Translations under genes and position numbers: made by a program
Source: PALSA-1353 sp036267155
GTDB taxonomy: Bacteria; Planctomycetota; Phycisphaerae; Tepidisphaerales; Tepidisphaeraceae
Direction: 5' to 3'
Assembly: GCA_036267155.1 (NCBI GenBank)
Contig: DATAWP010000018.1
Location: 1-64,000 of the forward strand
DNA: 64,000 nucleotides
The notes under the pieces: model-generated
The model's database searches: none
Told to the model about the DNA's origin: nothing
Seen by the model: only the letters and a program-made list of their open reading frames with translations
Shown here: positions 53,458 to 62,166 of the stretch, piece after piece
Layout: every line of letters starts with the position of its first letter
How positions within the stretch are numbered: position 1 is the stretch's first letter

Positions 53458-53495
53458 AAAGCGGGTAAAACGACGATGCTAAATGCCGGCGTAAC

Positions 53496-55769
53496 ATGAA
53501 TTTGACATCCGACCTGATTCCTCGCGTCTGCTCCCATGCCTCCGGCGTTGAACCCGCCATCGTCCAAACATTCCTGGGCCGTTTGGAAGCGGATTATCTG
53601 GCCGCCTTCGATCCCCCGGCCATCGCCGCGCATCTTCTGGCCCTGATGAAGCTTTCGGACGAGAATCCGGTGCAAATCCTGCTCCAGCATCGCCCGCGCG
53701 GGGGCGTGGAATGCGTGGTCCTTGCCTTCGACCATCCGTTTGAGTTTTCGAGCATTTCGGGCGTGATGGCCGGGACCGGATTTAGCATTGAAAGCAGCGA
53801 CGCGTTCACGCTGCCGCGGGTGAAATCGCCTCGCACGCCAACACGTCGGCGCAACGCACCGCTTCGCCGTCGCGATCCGATGACCGACCCGGTCATCCTC
53901 GACTATTTTCTCGGAACGCTGCTCGGCCCGCTGACCGACTTCGATCAATGGGCTCAACTTTTTACGCCCGCGATCGTCGAAGCGATGCGGCTGCTCGATC
54001 AGAATCAGGATGAAACAACCCATCGCGCCAAACGGCTGGTGAACGAACGGGTGACGCGATGGCTCAAGGCCCGGCGCGAGTCGAATGCGCCGACGGCGCG
54101 GCCGCTTTCCCTGAATGTGGCGGTTGAGCAATTGCCCCGGTCCACGCGCCTGCGCCTGCGTGCTCCCGATACGCCCGCATTCCTCTACGCCCTGAGCACG
54201 GCCCTGTCGCTGCACGGACTGCAAATCAACAAAACCCGCGCGCGAACCGTTGAAGGCAACGTCGCCAATGAAATCGACGTCGTGGACCGTCATGGCCAAC
54301 CGCTGTCCGATCCGGATGCGGTGCGGCAACTGCGGCGTTCGGTGCTGCTGACATTGCAATTCGCTTATTTCCTGGACAAATCGCCCGATCCTTTCACGGC
54401 CCTGCAGCGGTTTGACGAGTTGTCGCGGCAAATCGGTCAGATGCCCGACGCTGGGAATTGGCTCGAGGTGCTGGGCAATCCGCTCGCCATGACGGATCTG
54501 GCCAAGGTTCTGGGCGCCAGCAATTTTCTCTGGGAGGATTTCATTCGCTTCAAGGCGGATGCGCTTTTGCCGGCGCTTCAGCGGCGCGTGCGGGGGCAGG
54601 AGCTTTGCCCGCCGTCGCGCAGCCTGCCGCTGCGGCTGGAGCAGGCGCTGGCCGGGATCAAGGATTTCGAGCAGCAGCGAATTCGCCTGAACGAGTTCAA
54701 GGATCGCGAGCTGTTTCTGATCGATCTGGACCACATCCTCGCGGAAGAAAATCCCGATTCCGCTTTTCAAATTCTCTCTGAACGCCTGGTTTTCCTGGCG
54801 GAAAACCTGGTGGCCGCGGCGTGCCGGCTGGTGCACGCGGAACTGGTCCGCCTCTACGGCAAGCCGCGGGATGCACGCCGCGCCCCCGTTGGATTCGCCG
54901 TATTCGGCCTTGGCAAGCTCGGCGGCGTTGCGTTGGGTTATGCTTCGGATATCGAGCTGCTGTTTCTCTTCGAAGCCGATGGAACCACCGGCGGCGGCAT
55001 GCGCGGCTCGCTCGGGAACGGCGAATTCTTTGCCATCCTCACCCGCGAAACCTGCAACTACATCCTGGCCAAACGCGAAGGCATCTTTCAGGTCGATCTG
55101 CGCCTGCGCCCCTTCGGCAACAGCGGCCCGCTGGCCATCAGCAAACGCGACTTCGCGGACTATTACGGCTCCGGCGGACAATCGCACGAATTCGAGCGGC
55201 TGTCGCTGGTGCGTTTGCGGTGGATCGCCGGCGATTCCAAGCTGGGTTTTGAAGTCGAGCAACTGCGCGACAAAGTGCTGTACGAAGGCCGGGCGCTCGA
55301 CCCGAAATCGGTCTGGGAAGTTTCGTGCAAGATGCGCAACCAGCACGCCAAAGGCGCGAAATTCAACTCCAAGCACAGCGCCGGCGCGCTGGCCGATCTC
55401 GAGCAGACGGTTCAGCTCCTGCAAGTGATGCACGCGAAAGAGGCCCCGCAGATTCGCACGCCGCGGCTGCACGAGGCCATGCATGGCCTGCGGCGCGCCG
55501 GCATTCTGTCGGCCAGGGAATTCGACGAACTGATGTCCGCGTATCAATTCATGCGCCGGCTGATCAACGCGCAGCGCATGCTGCGCGGCTCGGCGCGCGA
55601 TCTGTTGCTGCCCGACGAAGACTCGGATGAATTGGTTCACCTGGCCCGGCGAATGCGATACGTTTCCGAAGATGACGATCAACCCGGCTCGATGCTTTTG
55701 CGGGATTTCCAGCAAAACACGCGAACGGTTCGTCGTTTCATCAAACAACGGCTGGGGAGAGTTACATAA
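53496..55769 (+). CDS. ACT-domain / GlnE-type nucleotidyltransferase fusion (putative glutamine synthetase regulator)
   Basis: A 757-aa protein. Residues ~58-108 and ~217-283 look like ACT domains (PDTPAFLYALSTALSLHGLQI, then NEIDVVDRHGQPLSD, as in GlnD). From ~328 the chain resembles GlnE: NPLAMTDLAKVLGASNFLWEDFIR, then the catalytic core AVFGLGKLGGVALGYASDIELLFLF (residues 468-492; Gly-Gly and the D485-x-E487 pair) and VDLRLRPFGNSGPLA (533-547). Only one such core exists, whereas GlnE has two (adenylylating and de-adenylylating) in ~950 aa. It probably nucleotidylates or de-nucleotidylates a glutamine synthetase in response to a small ligand. It lies between glnN (divergent) and glnA1 (convergent). 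Confidence 0.82.
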   Translation: MNLTSDLIPRVCSHASGVEPAIVQTFLGRLEADYLAAFDPPAIAAHLLALMKLSDENPVQILLQHRPRGGVECVVLAFDHPFEFSSISGVMAGTGFSIESSDAFTLPRVKSPRTPTRRRNAPLRRRDPMTDPVILDYFLGTLLGPLTDFDQWAQLFTPAIVEAMRLLDQNQDETTHRAKRLVNERVTRWLKARRESNAPTARPLSLNVAVEQLPRSTRLRLRAPDTPAFLYALSTALSLHGLQINKTRARTVEGNVANEIDVVDRHGQPLSDPDAVRQLRRSVLLTLQFAYFLDKSPDPFTALQRFDELSRQIGQMPDAGNWLEVLGNPLAMTDLAKVLGASNFLWEDFIRFKADALLPALQRRVRGQELCPPSRSLPLRLEQALAGIKDFEQQRIRLNEFKDRELFLIDLDHILAEENPDSAFQILSERLVFLAENLVAAACRLVHAELVRLYGKPRDARRAPVGFAVFGLGKLGGVALGYASDIELLFLFEADGTTGGGMRGSLGNGEFFAILTRETCNYILAKREGIFQVDLRLRPFGNSGPLAISKRDFADYYGSGGQSHEFERLSLVRLRWIAGDSKLGFEVEQLRDKVLYEGRALDPKSVWEVSCKMRNQHAKGAKFNSKHSAGALADLEQTVQLLQVMHAKEAPQIRTPRLHEAMHGLRRAGILSAREFDELMSAYQFMRRLINAQRMLRGSARDLLLPDEDSDELVHLARRMRYVSEDDDQPGSMLLRDFQQNTRTVRRFIKQRLGRVT

Positions 55770-55772
55770 AAA

Positions 55773-55796
55773 AGCACCGCATGTACATGCGGTGCT
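55773..55796. terminator. Palindromic terminator between the GlnE-like gene and glnA1
   Basis: A fully palindromic 24-base sequence: AGCACCGCATG, TA, CATGCGGTGCT. The six A directly before it give a T-tract for glnA1 on the minus strand, a classic intrinsic terminator. On the plus strand it may also end the GlnE-like transcript, without a T-tract. Confidence 0.88.
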
Positions 55797-55823
55797 GCGA
55801 AGATCCGATCGATGTCAATTGCG

Positions 55824-57257
55824 TCAAATGTCATAGTACAACATGTACTCGTACGGATGCGGGCGCAGCCGCAGGGCATCCACTTCGTTGGTCGTCTTGT
55901 ATTCGATCCACGTATCCACCACGTCGGAAGTGAACACGTCCCCTTTCAATAGGAAGGCGTGATCCTTCTTCAAAGCCGCCAGCGACTCGGCCAAAGCGCC
56001 GGGCGTCTGGGCCACTGCCTTGGCTTCATCCGGCTCCAGATCGTAAATATTCACGTCCAGCGGCTTGCCCGGATCGATCTTGTTCTGAATTCCATCGATC
56101 GCGGCCATGAGCATTGCCGAAAACGTGAGGTACGGATTGCAGCTTGGATCGGGACAACGGAATTCCAGGCGCTTGGCCTTGGGTGAATTGCTGTACATCG
56201 GAATGCGAATGGCGGCAGAGCGGTTGCGCCGGCTGTAGGCGAGATTCACGGGGGCCTCATAGCCGGGAACGAGGCGTTTGTAGCTGTTGGTCGTCGGCGC
56301 CGCGAATGCCAGGATCGCCGCGGCGTGCTTGAGGATTCCACCGGCCGCGTGCAATGCCATTTCGCTCAATCCCGCGTATCCCTTGCCGGCGAACAGCGGC
56401 TTGTCGCCCTTCCACAAACTGAAATGCGTGTGCATTCCCGATCCGTTGTCCTGGAACAGCGGCTTGGGCATGAAGCAGGCGGTCTTGCCGTAGCGGCGGG
56501 CGACCATCTTGATGATGTATTTGTAAAGCGTCATCTTGTCGGCCATCTGCACCAGGGGCGAAAACTTCATGTCGATTTCGCACTGTCCGCCGGTGGCCAC
56601 TTCGTGGTGCTGGGCTTCGATCTCGATGCCGCATTCCTCCATCAGGAGCATGCACTCGGTGCGCAGGTCCTGAAGCGAATCGCTCGGCGGGATGGGGAAA
56701 TATCCTTCCTTGTAGCGAAGCTTGTTGCCGAGGTTCGGGCCGTCGCCGTCGCGTTCGCGCCCGGCATTCCAGATGCCCTCGGCCGAATCGACGTGGTAAT
56801 AGCCTTCGTGCTGGTTCTGGTCGTAGCGAACCGAGTCGAAGATGAAGAACTCCGCCTCCGGCCCGAAATAAGCGATGTCCGCGAGACCCAGGGTCTGCAC
56901 ATATTTGAATGCCTTGCGGGCGATGTTGCGCGGATCGCGGGTGTAATCTTCCTTGGTGAGCGGGTCCTGAATGTTGCAGATCATCACCAGCGTCGGTTCC
57001 TTGGCGAATGGATCGACGAACGCCGTCTCCGGGGCGGGGATGACGAGCATGTCCGATTCGTTGATCGCCTGCCAGCCGCGGATCGACGAGCCGTCAAATC
57101 CGAGTCCGTCCTTGAACGTGTCGGCTTCGATACAGTGCACCGGCACGGTGAAGTGCTGTTGCATGCCGGGAAAATCCATGAACCGCAGGTCCACGGCTTT
57201 GATCTTTTTGTCCTTGATAAGTTTGAGCACGTCCGCAGGGGTCTTTGCCGCGTTCAC
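55824..57257 (-). CDS. glnA: Glutamine synthetase type I
   Basis: A 477-aa GSI. It contains FMDFPGMQQHFTVPV, DGSSIRGW, GPEAEFFIFD, HHEVATGGQCEIDMKF, MPKPLFQDNGSGMHTHFSLWK (ATP site), RLVPGYEAPVNLAYSRRNRSAAIRIP and FRCPDPSCNPYL. The C-terminal loop LDVNIYDLEPDEAK holds the Tyr that is adenylylated in GSI-beta enzymes. The 22-base gap to its palindromic terminator and the neighbouring GlnE-like gene suggest that this enzyme could be the target of that protein. Confidence 0.96.
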   Translation of the reverse strand: MNAAKTPADVLKLIKDKKIKAVDLRFMDFPGMQQHFTVPVHCIEADTFKDGLGFDGSSIRGWQAINESDMLVIPAPETAFVDPFAKEPTLVMICNIQDPLTKEDYTRDPRNIARKAFKYVQTLGLADIAYFGPEAEFFIFDSVRYDQNQHEGYYHVDSAEGIWNAGRERDGDGPNLGNKLRYKEGYFPIPPSDSLQDLRTECMLLMEECGIEIEAQHHEVATGGQCEIDMKFSPLVQMADKMTLYKYIIKMVARRYGKTACFMPKPLFQDNGSGMHTHFSLWKGDKPLFAGKGYAGLSEMALHAAGGILKHAAAILAFAAPTTNSYKRLVPGYEAPVNLAYSRRNRSAAIRIPMYSNSPKAKRLEFRCPDPSCNPYLTFSAMLMAAIDGIQNKIDPGKPLDVNIYDLEPDEAKAVAQTPGALAESLAALKKDHAFLLKGDVFTSDVVDTWIEYKTTNEVDALRLRPHPYEYMLYYDI

Positions 57258-57780
57258 AGCGCCACCTCTTTTTGTTTAGCGGTTGGTTTCGACGGGCATT
57301 TACCCAAAAAAACGGCGGCGAGTCAACTTGACGATGCAAAGTGAACAGCCGGCCACAGCCGCCAGGGTTTCGTCCCTCCCCGTGCCCGGCCGCGGGCCAT
57401 CGCCGAGGGTGCTGACAATGGCATTTTAAAGGATCGCGAGGATGCGGCATTTTGAAGGTCTTTGGTAACACCTTCCGCGTTTTCGATAGCGCCAGGGGCG
57501 AAGGTGTCACTGTTACCGTTCAAATCGCGAACGAGATTTGCCGGCGGGCTGGGGGGGCGCGCGCGGAGATGGCCGATGCAATGCTCCATTGCGAACTCCT
57601 CCACTAATGGGTCCGGAGGGGAAGCTTTTGGCGCTGTTTTTTTCGCGAACATTTGCCAAACTTGCGTTAGTTTTGAAAAGGCAAGATCGTCGGAATTTGT
57701 CAGTTCGAATCGAGGACTTTTCCGCGCCGCGCGATTGGTCGGCCTATTGTTTGAAAACTAATCCTTGAAAGGAGAATCGT
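57258..57780. promoter_or_regulatory. glnA1 upstream region with repeats
   Basis: No gene is supported in 523 bases. It contains a direct repeat GCATTTTRAAGG (57421-57432 and 57447-57458) and an imperfect inverted repeat, GGTAACACCTTC (57464-57475) against GAAGGTGT-CACT-GTTACC (57500-57517). No sigma-54 (GG-N10-GC) element was found. The right end carries AAAGGAGAATCGT, the ribosome site of the next gene. Confidence 0.5.
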
Positions 57781-58422
57781 ATGAAGGTCGGAATTCTCGG
57801 CTCGGGCGATGTGGCCAAGGCGTTGGCCGGCGGCTTCCTGAAGAACAGTCACGAAGTGATGCTCGGAACACGCACACCCGCCAAGCTCGCGGAGTGGAAG
57901 ACGCAAAATCCCAAGGGCCGCACCGGCAGTTTCGCCGACGCGGCCACGTTCGGCGATTTGGTCGTTCTGGCGGTCAAGGGCAACGCCGCGGCCGAAGCGC
58001 TTCGCTCGGCCGGCACGCGGAACGTCAGCGGAAAGACCGTCATCGATGCGACCAATCCGACCGAAGATTCCCCTCCCGTCAACGGCGTATTGAAGTTCTT
58101 CACCAAGCCCAACGAATCCCTCATGGAACAATTGCAGCAGGAGTTTTCCGGGGCGAAGTTCGTCAAGGCTTTCAATTCCGTCGGCGCCGACTCGATGGTG
58201 AGCCCGGAATTTGAGGACGGCAAGCCAACGATGTTCATCTGCGGCAACGACGAATCGGCCAAAAAAACCGTGAGCGGAATACTCGATGCCTTTGGCTGGG
58301 AAACAGCGGACATGGGAAAAGCGGAGGCGGCGCGTGCGATTGAACCCCTGGCGATGCTCTGGTGCATCCCCGGATTCCTGCGGAATGAGTGGACGCACGC
58401 ATTCAAGCTGTTGACGCGGTAA
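57781..58422 (+). CDS. NADP/F420-type oxidoreductase (NAD(P)-binding domain) protein
   Basis: A 213-aa Rossmann protein: MKVGILGSGDVAKALAGGFLKNSHEVMLGTRTPAKL is the F420-dependent NADP reductase-like dinucleotide site (GxGxxxxxLAxG, then TR for NADP). DLVVLAVKGNAAAEALR, KTVIDATNPT and FVKAFNSVGADSMVSP follow the family. F420 use is unproven; related proteins are plain NADP oxidoreductases. The start has a strong AAAGGAG. Confidence 0.85.
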   Translation: MKVGILGSGDVAKALAGGFLKNSHEVMLGTRTPAKLAEWKTQNPKGRTGSFADAATFGDLVVLAVKGNAAAEALRSAGTRNVSGKTVIDATNPTEDSPPVNGVLKFFTKPNESLMEQLQQEFSGAKFVKAFNSVGADSMVSPEFEDGKPTMFICGNDESAKKTVSGILDAFGWETADMGKAEAARAIEPLAMLWCIPGFLRNEWTHAFKLLTR

Positions 58423-58448
58423 GTTGCCGCCGATTCGAAAAGAGGATA

Positions 58449-58475
58449 GCATTCAATTTGATGCAAATTAAATGC
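58449..58475. promoter_or_regulatory. Palindromic operator of the Phd-type locus
   Basis: Arms GCATTCAATTT (58449-58459) and AAATTAAATGC (58465-58475), 10 of 11 paired, around GATGC. The position just upstream of ATG 58487 is as expected for a Phd/YefM autoregulatory operator, and it overlaps an alternative ATG at 58472, arguing against that start. Confidence 0.6.
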
Positions 58476-58486
58476 GAGACGAATCC

Positions 58487-58798
58487 ATGGATTTAGGCAA
58501 GGACATTCGATCCCTTTCGGACTTCAAGCGGAACACCAGCGAGCTGATGGAGCGCATGGAGGAGAGCGGCGAGCCGATGGTCTTAACGGTGAACGGCAAA
58601 GCCAAGCTGGTCGTGCAGGATGCCGCCTCTTACCAGAAGCTGCTGGAATCGCTCGACTACGACGAGGCCGTCAAGGGGATTCGCCGCGGCCTGGCGGATG
58701 TGAAACGGGGCCGAACCCGGCCCGCGCAACGGGCGTTTGACGAGATTCGTAAACAACATGGCATTCGACGGGGCATTCGACGGAATCCCGGAACGTGA
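58487..58798 (+). CDS. Phd/YefM-family antitoxin
   Basis: A 103-aa antitoxin: MDLGKDIRSLSDFKRNTSELMERMEESGEPMVLTVNGKAKLVVQDAASYQKLLESLDY is the Phd/YefM fold (DNA-binding N-terminus, LTVNGKAKLVVQD strand pair). The C-terminal part is Arg-rich, with a direct repeat GIRRGIRR. ATG 58487 is chosen since 58472 lies in the operator palindrome. It overlaps the toxin start by four bases (58795-58798). The toxin is frameshifted, so this antitoxin is now orphaned. Confidence 0.85.
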   Translation: MDLGKDIRSLSDFKRNTSELMERMEESGEPMVLTVNGKAKLVVQDAASYQKLLESLDYDEAVKGIRRGLADVKRGRTRPAQRAFDEIRKQHGIRRGIRRNPGT

Positions 58799-59139
58799 AA
58801 TATCGAGTCCAGGTCACGACCAGCGCGCAGAGCGATGCCGACGCCGCGTATGAATGGCTCGCCGAGCGGACCACGCACGCTGCCGCCTGTTCAATGGATT
58901 GGTCGATGCAGTTGAAAGCAAATTCCACCGGCTGGAACGCCCGCGAAAACACCTCGGAAATAACTCGTGTCGCGTCGCTCTCCGATTTGATGTGCGGAAT
59001 TTGCGATACGACGGATGCGATTTCACTGTCCCATTCGTCAGCAGGCGCGCCGCCACTGATCAATCCGTACGGATCCCACCGGTGAATGACCTGGCGCACG
59101 GCGGCAAAGGCTCGACCGTAGTCGGCGCGAGTACGCATA
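58795..59139 (+). pseudogene. ParE/RelE-type toxin, frameshifted
   Basis: The first frame gives the ParE start MKYRVQVTTSAQSDADAAYEWLAERTTHAAA. The next family segment, RLFNGLVDAVES, continues in another frame (+1) from about 58885. Later pieces (e.g. FDVRNLRYDGCDFT and DQSVRIPPVNDLAHGG) lie in that second frame as well. No single frame holds the whole fold, so at least one frameshift has broken the gene. Its ATG overlaps the antitoxin gene by four bases, as in an intact module. Confidence 0.7.
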
Positions 59140-59217
59140 AAGTGATGGTAAATGACGTGAGTGGTGAGTCAATCTGAGCGGGTACCGAGAAATGCGGATG
59201 GGGGAGTATTTACCAAC

Positions 59218-60893
59218 CCGGATTTCCCGGATGGCACTGGACTCCGCGTATTATGAATCGTCGTTTGATCGCGTAAATGCAGGCTTTTCTCCACGTTGAT
59301 GACACGAAGTCCGGAGAATCCAATGGGTGAAAGCAGCAAGGACGCTCTTCGGGTGGGTTTTGACGCCGCTCTCAAGCTCGAATTCCACGGCTCGAAAGTG
59401 ACCAGCGACGCGGGATTACTGGTTTACCGGGAACTGGACGAGGCGCTGGGCCTGACGGGCATGGCCGGCACTGTGCTCCAGGATTGGCGCACGGGGAGGA
59501 ACGCCCAGCACACCGTGGTGGGGCTACTTCGTCAGTCCATCTACAGCCGCCTGGCTGGTTACGAAGATACCAATGATGCCGAGCGATTGGCGGTTGATCC
59601 GACGATGCGGCAGGTGGTGGGCGGAAGAGCCAAAGAACGCACCGCCGCCTCCACCAGCCAGATGGGCCGGTTTGAGACCGATGTACTCACACAGCAAAGC
59701 AATCTGACGGTACTGACCGACCTTTCGGGCAAGTGGATCGACACGCTGCGGCAGCGCAAGCCCGGTGACCGGATCATCCTGGATATGGATAGCTCGGTGA
59801 GCGAGACCCACGGCCATCAGGAAGGCTCGGCGTACAACGGTCACTATGAATGCACCTGCTACCACCCTTTGTTCTGTTTCAATCAGGATGGAGACCTTGA
59901 ACACACCCTGCTTCGCCATGGCAATGTTCATAGCGCTGATGACTGGCGATCGGTATTGGAGCCGGTGGTTGCTCGCTATCGAACCACGACGGTGAAGAAG
60001 TTCTTTCGCGGTGACGCGGCGTTCGCCATTCCCGAGTTGTATATGTTTCTCGAAGCCGAAGGCTACGGCTATGCGATCCGCCTGAAGTCCAACAACCTGC
60101 TGGAGCGGGAAATCGAGCACCTGTTGAAGCGTCCGATCGGTCGCCCGCCGGAGAAGCCCATTGTCTGGTATCACGACTTCATGTATCAGGCCGCCAGTTG
60201 GGACAAGGCGCGTCGTGTGGCGGCAAAGGTCGAGTGGCATCAGGGCGAATTGTTTCCCCGTGTCGGCTTCATCGTCACCAACCTGGGAGGCGGAGCCGCC
60301 GGTGTGGTGTGGTTTTACAACGGCCGAGGTACGGCGGAGCAGTGGATCAAGGAAGGCAAGAATGCGGTGAAGTGGACACGGCTGAGTTGCCATGACTTCG
60401 TGGACAATCAGGTCCGCCTGCAACTGTTCGCCCTGGCCTACAACTTGGGGAATTTCCTGCGGCGATTGGCGTTGCCCGTAAGCGTAAAGCACTGGTCGAT
60501 GACCACGCTGCGGGAGAAACTGATCAAGATCGGGGCGAAGGTGGTGCATCACGCGCGGTCGGTGGTCTTCCAGATGGCGGAGGTTGCGGTTCCCCGCGAG
60601 GTGTTCCGGTTGATCTTGGCAAGAATCCGGCGACTGGGACCGCCGGTTACGGCGTCGGGATGATGACGGGAAGCGGGCAAAATATGCGAAATAGCCGGGG
60701 TCGGGGTGCCGGTCTGCTGGTAGGGCGTCGAGAAAGAGTCCGAAGTGTCAAAATGGCGAAGACGGCTGCCCAAGTTTTCGGGATTGCGATGGTCCAAAGC
60801 CAAGGAAATACTTGTTCCACGCTCCTGACCTCGGTATCTTACTCAAAATTGCCGACGACGTTCGTCGGCGGAGTTTCATCTGGGAAATTCCGG
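59218..60893 (+). mobile_element. IS1380-family insertion sequence
   Basis: About 1.68 kb, the normal IS1380 size, with imperfect terminal inverted repeats: left CCGGATTTCCCGGATG (59218-59233) and right, read inward, CCGGAATTTCCCAGATG (60893-60877). A hairpin GCCGACGA-CGT-TCGTCGGC lies just inside the right end (60851-60869). No certain 4-bp target duplication was found. It lies between a broken TA module and an unrelated gene. Confidence 0.75.
59296..60663 (+). CDS. IS1380-family DDE transposase
   Basis: A 455-aa transposase. FHGSKVTSDAGLLVYRELDEALGL is the IS1380 N-terminus. Catalytic first Asp in ILDMDSSVSETHGHQEGSAYNGHY, second in FFRGDAAFAIPELY, and the Glu in the final WFYNGRGTAEQWIKEGKNAVKW (Y-(2)-R-(3)-E-type signature, RG.AEQ.IKE). 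The C-terminal helix ends in a basic segment. The full length with all motifs suggests it is intact; ATG 59299/59323 are alternative starts. Confidence 0.93.
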   Translation: MMTRSPENPMGESSKDALRVGFDAALKLEFHGSKVTSDAGLLVYRELDEALGLTGMAGTVLQDWRTGRNAQHTVVGLLRQSIYSRLAGYEDTNDAERLAVDPTMRQVVGGRAKERTAASTSQMGRFETDVLTQQSNLTVLTDLSGKWIDTLRQRKPGDRIILDMDSSVSETHGHQEGSAYNGHYECTCYHPLFCFNQDGDLEHTLLRHGNVHSADDWRSVLEPVVARYRTTTVKKFFRGDAAFAIPELYMFLEAEGYGYAIRLKSNNLLEREIEHLLKRPIGRPPEKPIVWYHDFMYQAASWDKARRVAAKVEWHQGELFPRVGFIVTNLGGGAAGVVWFYNGRGTAEQWIKEGKNAVKWTRLSCHDFVDNQVRLQLFALAYNLGNFLRRLALPVSVKHWSMTTLREKLIKIGAKVVHHARSVVFQMAEVAVPREVFRLILARIRRLGPPVTASG

Positions 60894-60972
60894 ACAAGCG
60901 ACGAGTAGCACCAGAGAATTCCGAAGGGCCCCACATGCGTGGACGGGGGCATTCGCAATAACGGGCGGCTCA

Positions 60973-61776
60973 ATGACGCAGCCTTCTCCGATCAAATGCC
61001 CACATTGTGGCAACCCGTGCGCAGTGAAACCTGAACAAATTGGGCAGAATATTCAATGCGCTCACTGCGGTAAGTCCGTCATCGCTAAATTTGGGCCGCG
61101 GAAAGGCAACGTGATGGCGGTCGCCAGTCTCGTCTGCGCCTTGCTCGGCTGCATCCCATTTGTCGGCATTCTTGCGATCATTTTCGGCATCGCCGGGTTG
61201 AGGAGGACGAAAGATCCACAAGTTGGCCGCAAGGGGTTGGCAATTGCCGGAATTGTGCTTGGCGGCCTCGGCGTGCTTATGAGTGTGCCGGTCGCTTACA
61301 TGTGGCTGATAATGAAACAGACGGAATGTCGCGTCGGGTGTGCGAGCAACCTTCGACAAATCGGTCAAGCCCTTCTCGCCTATTCCAATGGCAACCGGGG
61401 TCATTATCCGCCCGATCTGGGTGCGCTGGTCAAAACTCAGAATGTCTCTCTCGCAGATTTCTTATGTCCGTCGATGCCGGGGGGATCATCGCTACCTTCA
61501 AATCTCGACCAAATGACTGTCGACCAGAAGGCCGATTGGGTCAACCAGCACGCGGATGTCGTCTATTTGGGCGCGGGCTTACGGATGGGCGGGCCACCCG
61601 AAACGATCGTACTATACGAAAAACGCGATGAGCGGAACAGTCCTCCCGATGGTTCGTTCGATAGTTACGAAGTGCAAATGCTATTTGCCGATGGTCATGT
61701 GGAGGCCATTCCCTCGGCCGAAGCGCATCGCCGAATCCAAAGCCAGAAATCCAACGAGTCCCCCGAACGACAATAA
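60973..61776 (+). CDS. Zinc-ribbon / DUF4190 membrane protein with pilin-like tail
   Basis: A 267-aa protein with three parts. Residues 9-32 form a zinc ribbon (CPHCG…CAHCG). Residues ~48-112 are a DUF4190-type pair of helices (MAVASLVCALLGCIPFVGILAIIFGIAGL and GLAIAGIVLGGLGVLMSVPVAYMWL). The rest is like planctomycete DUF1559/prepilin proteins without the pilin N-terminus (GCASNLRQIGQALLAYSNGN, MLFADGHVEAIP). The function is unknown; it is probably a membrane-bound surface or sensor protein. It begins 79 bases after the IS right end. Confidence 0.72.
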   Translation: MTQPSPIKCPHCGNPCAVKPEQIGQNIQCAHCGKSVIAKFGPRKGNVMAVASLVCALLGCIPFVGILAIIFGIAGLRRTKDPQVGRKGLAIAGIVLGGLGVLMSVPVAYMWLIMKQTECRVGCASNLRQIGQALLAYSNGNRGHYPPDLGALVKTQNVSLADFLCPSMPGGSSLPSNLDQMTVDQKADWVNQHADVVYLGAGLRMGGPPETIVLYEKRDERNSPPDGSFDSYEVQMLFADGHVEAIPSAEAHRRIQSQKSNESPERQ

Positions 61777-61871
61777 GTGGCTTGGGAAACGTAGGCGTTT
61801 TGATTGACCTAATGGTCTGAAAAAAGCCTCGCCGATCGGAAGTTGCGATACAGGCGGGAAATGCTTTGCCC

Positions 61872-61991
61872 TCACGCATCTTCTGCCAAGATCAAATCGC
61901 ATCCAGCATCGGCGATTGCCCGGCGATGGTCGGCGCTTAAGCCGCTGTCGCTGACGACGACATCCACTTCGGAAAGATTGCACAATCGCGC
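61872..61991 (-). pseudogene. C-terminal remnant of a DeoR-family regulator
   Basis: The frame reads LSEVDVVVSDSGLSADHRRA, then IADAGCDLILAEDA and stops. This matches the end of DeoR-type sugar-phosphate-sensing regulators (…VD.L.TD.GL….. L.. .G..VILA). An in-frame TAA directly precedes it and no HTH is upstream, so only a tail survives. Confidence 0.55.
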
Positions 61992-62166
61992 TTAAAAGAC
62001 TGTCACCATCGCTCGGACCGCTCCCGATTTTAGCCGCTTTGCGGCATTGGTCGCTGCATACCCCGACCGACGGCAATGGCGACGAAGCAGTTAATGGCCT
62101 ACCAAACAAGTTGGCATCTGGTCGTCGTCGAGAATCCTGGGATTGGGTCGGGTTGAAATTACGGAG

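Noticed and set aside
53292..55748. An 818-codon open frame antisense to the ACT-GlnE-like gene
   Set aside because: It mirrors a GC-rich gene whose rare stop codons leave the antisense open. Its product is Arg/Gln/His-rich without motifs or a ribosome site, while the plus strand has clear domains.
57258..57420. Sigma-54 promoter for glnA1
   Set aside because: No GG-N10-GC pair of the TGGCAC-N5-TTGCA type in the right orientation.
59205..60905. Target-site duplication around the IS1380 element
   Set aside because: Flanks CAAC and ACAA do not match as a clean 4-bp repeat; the exact ends are therefore approximate.
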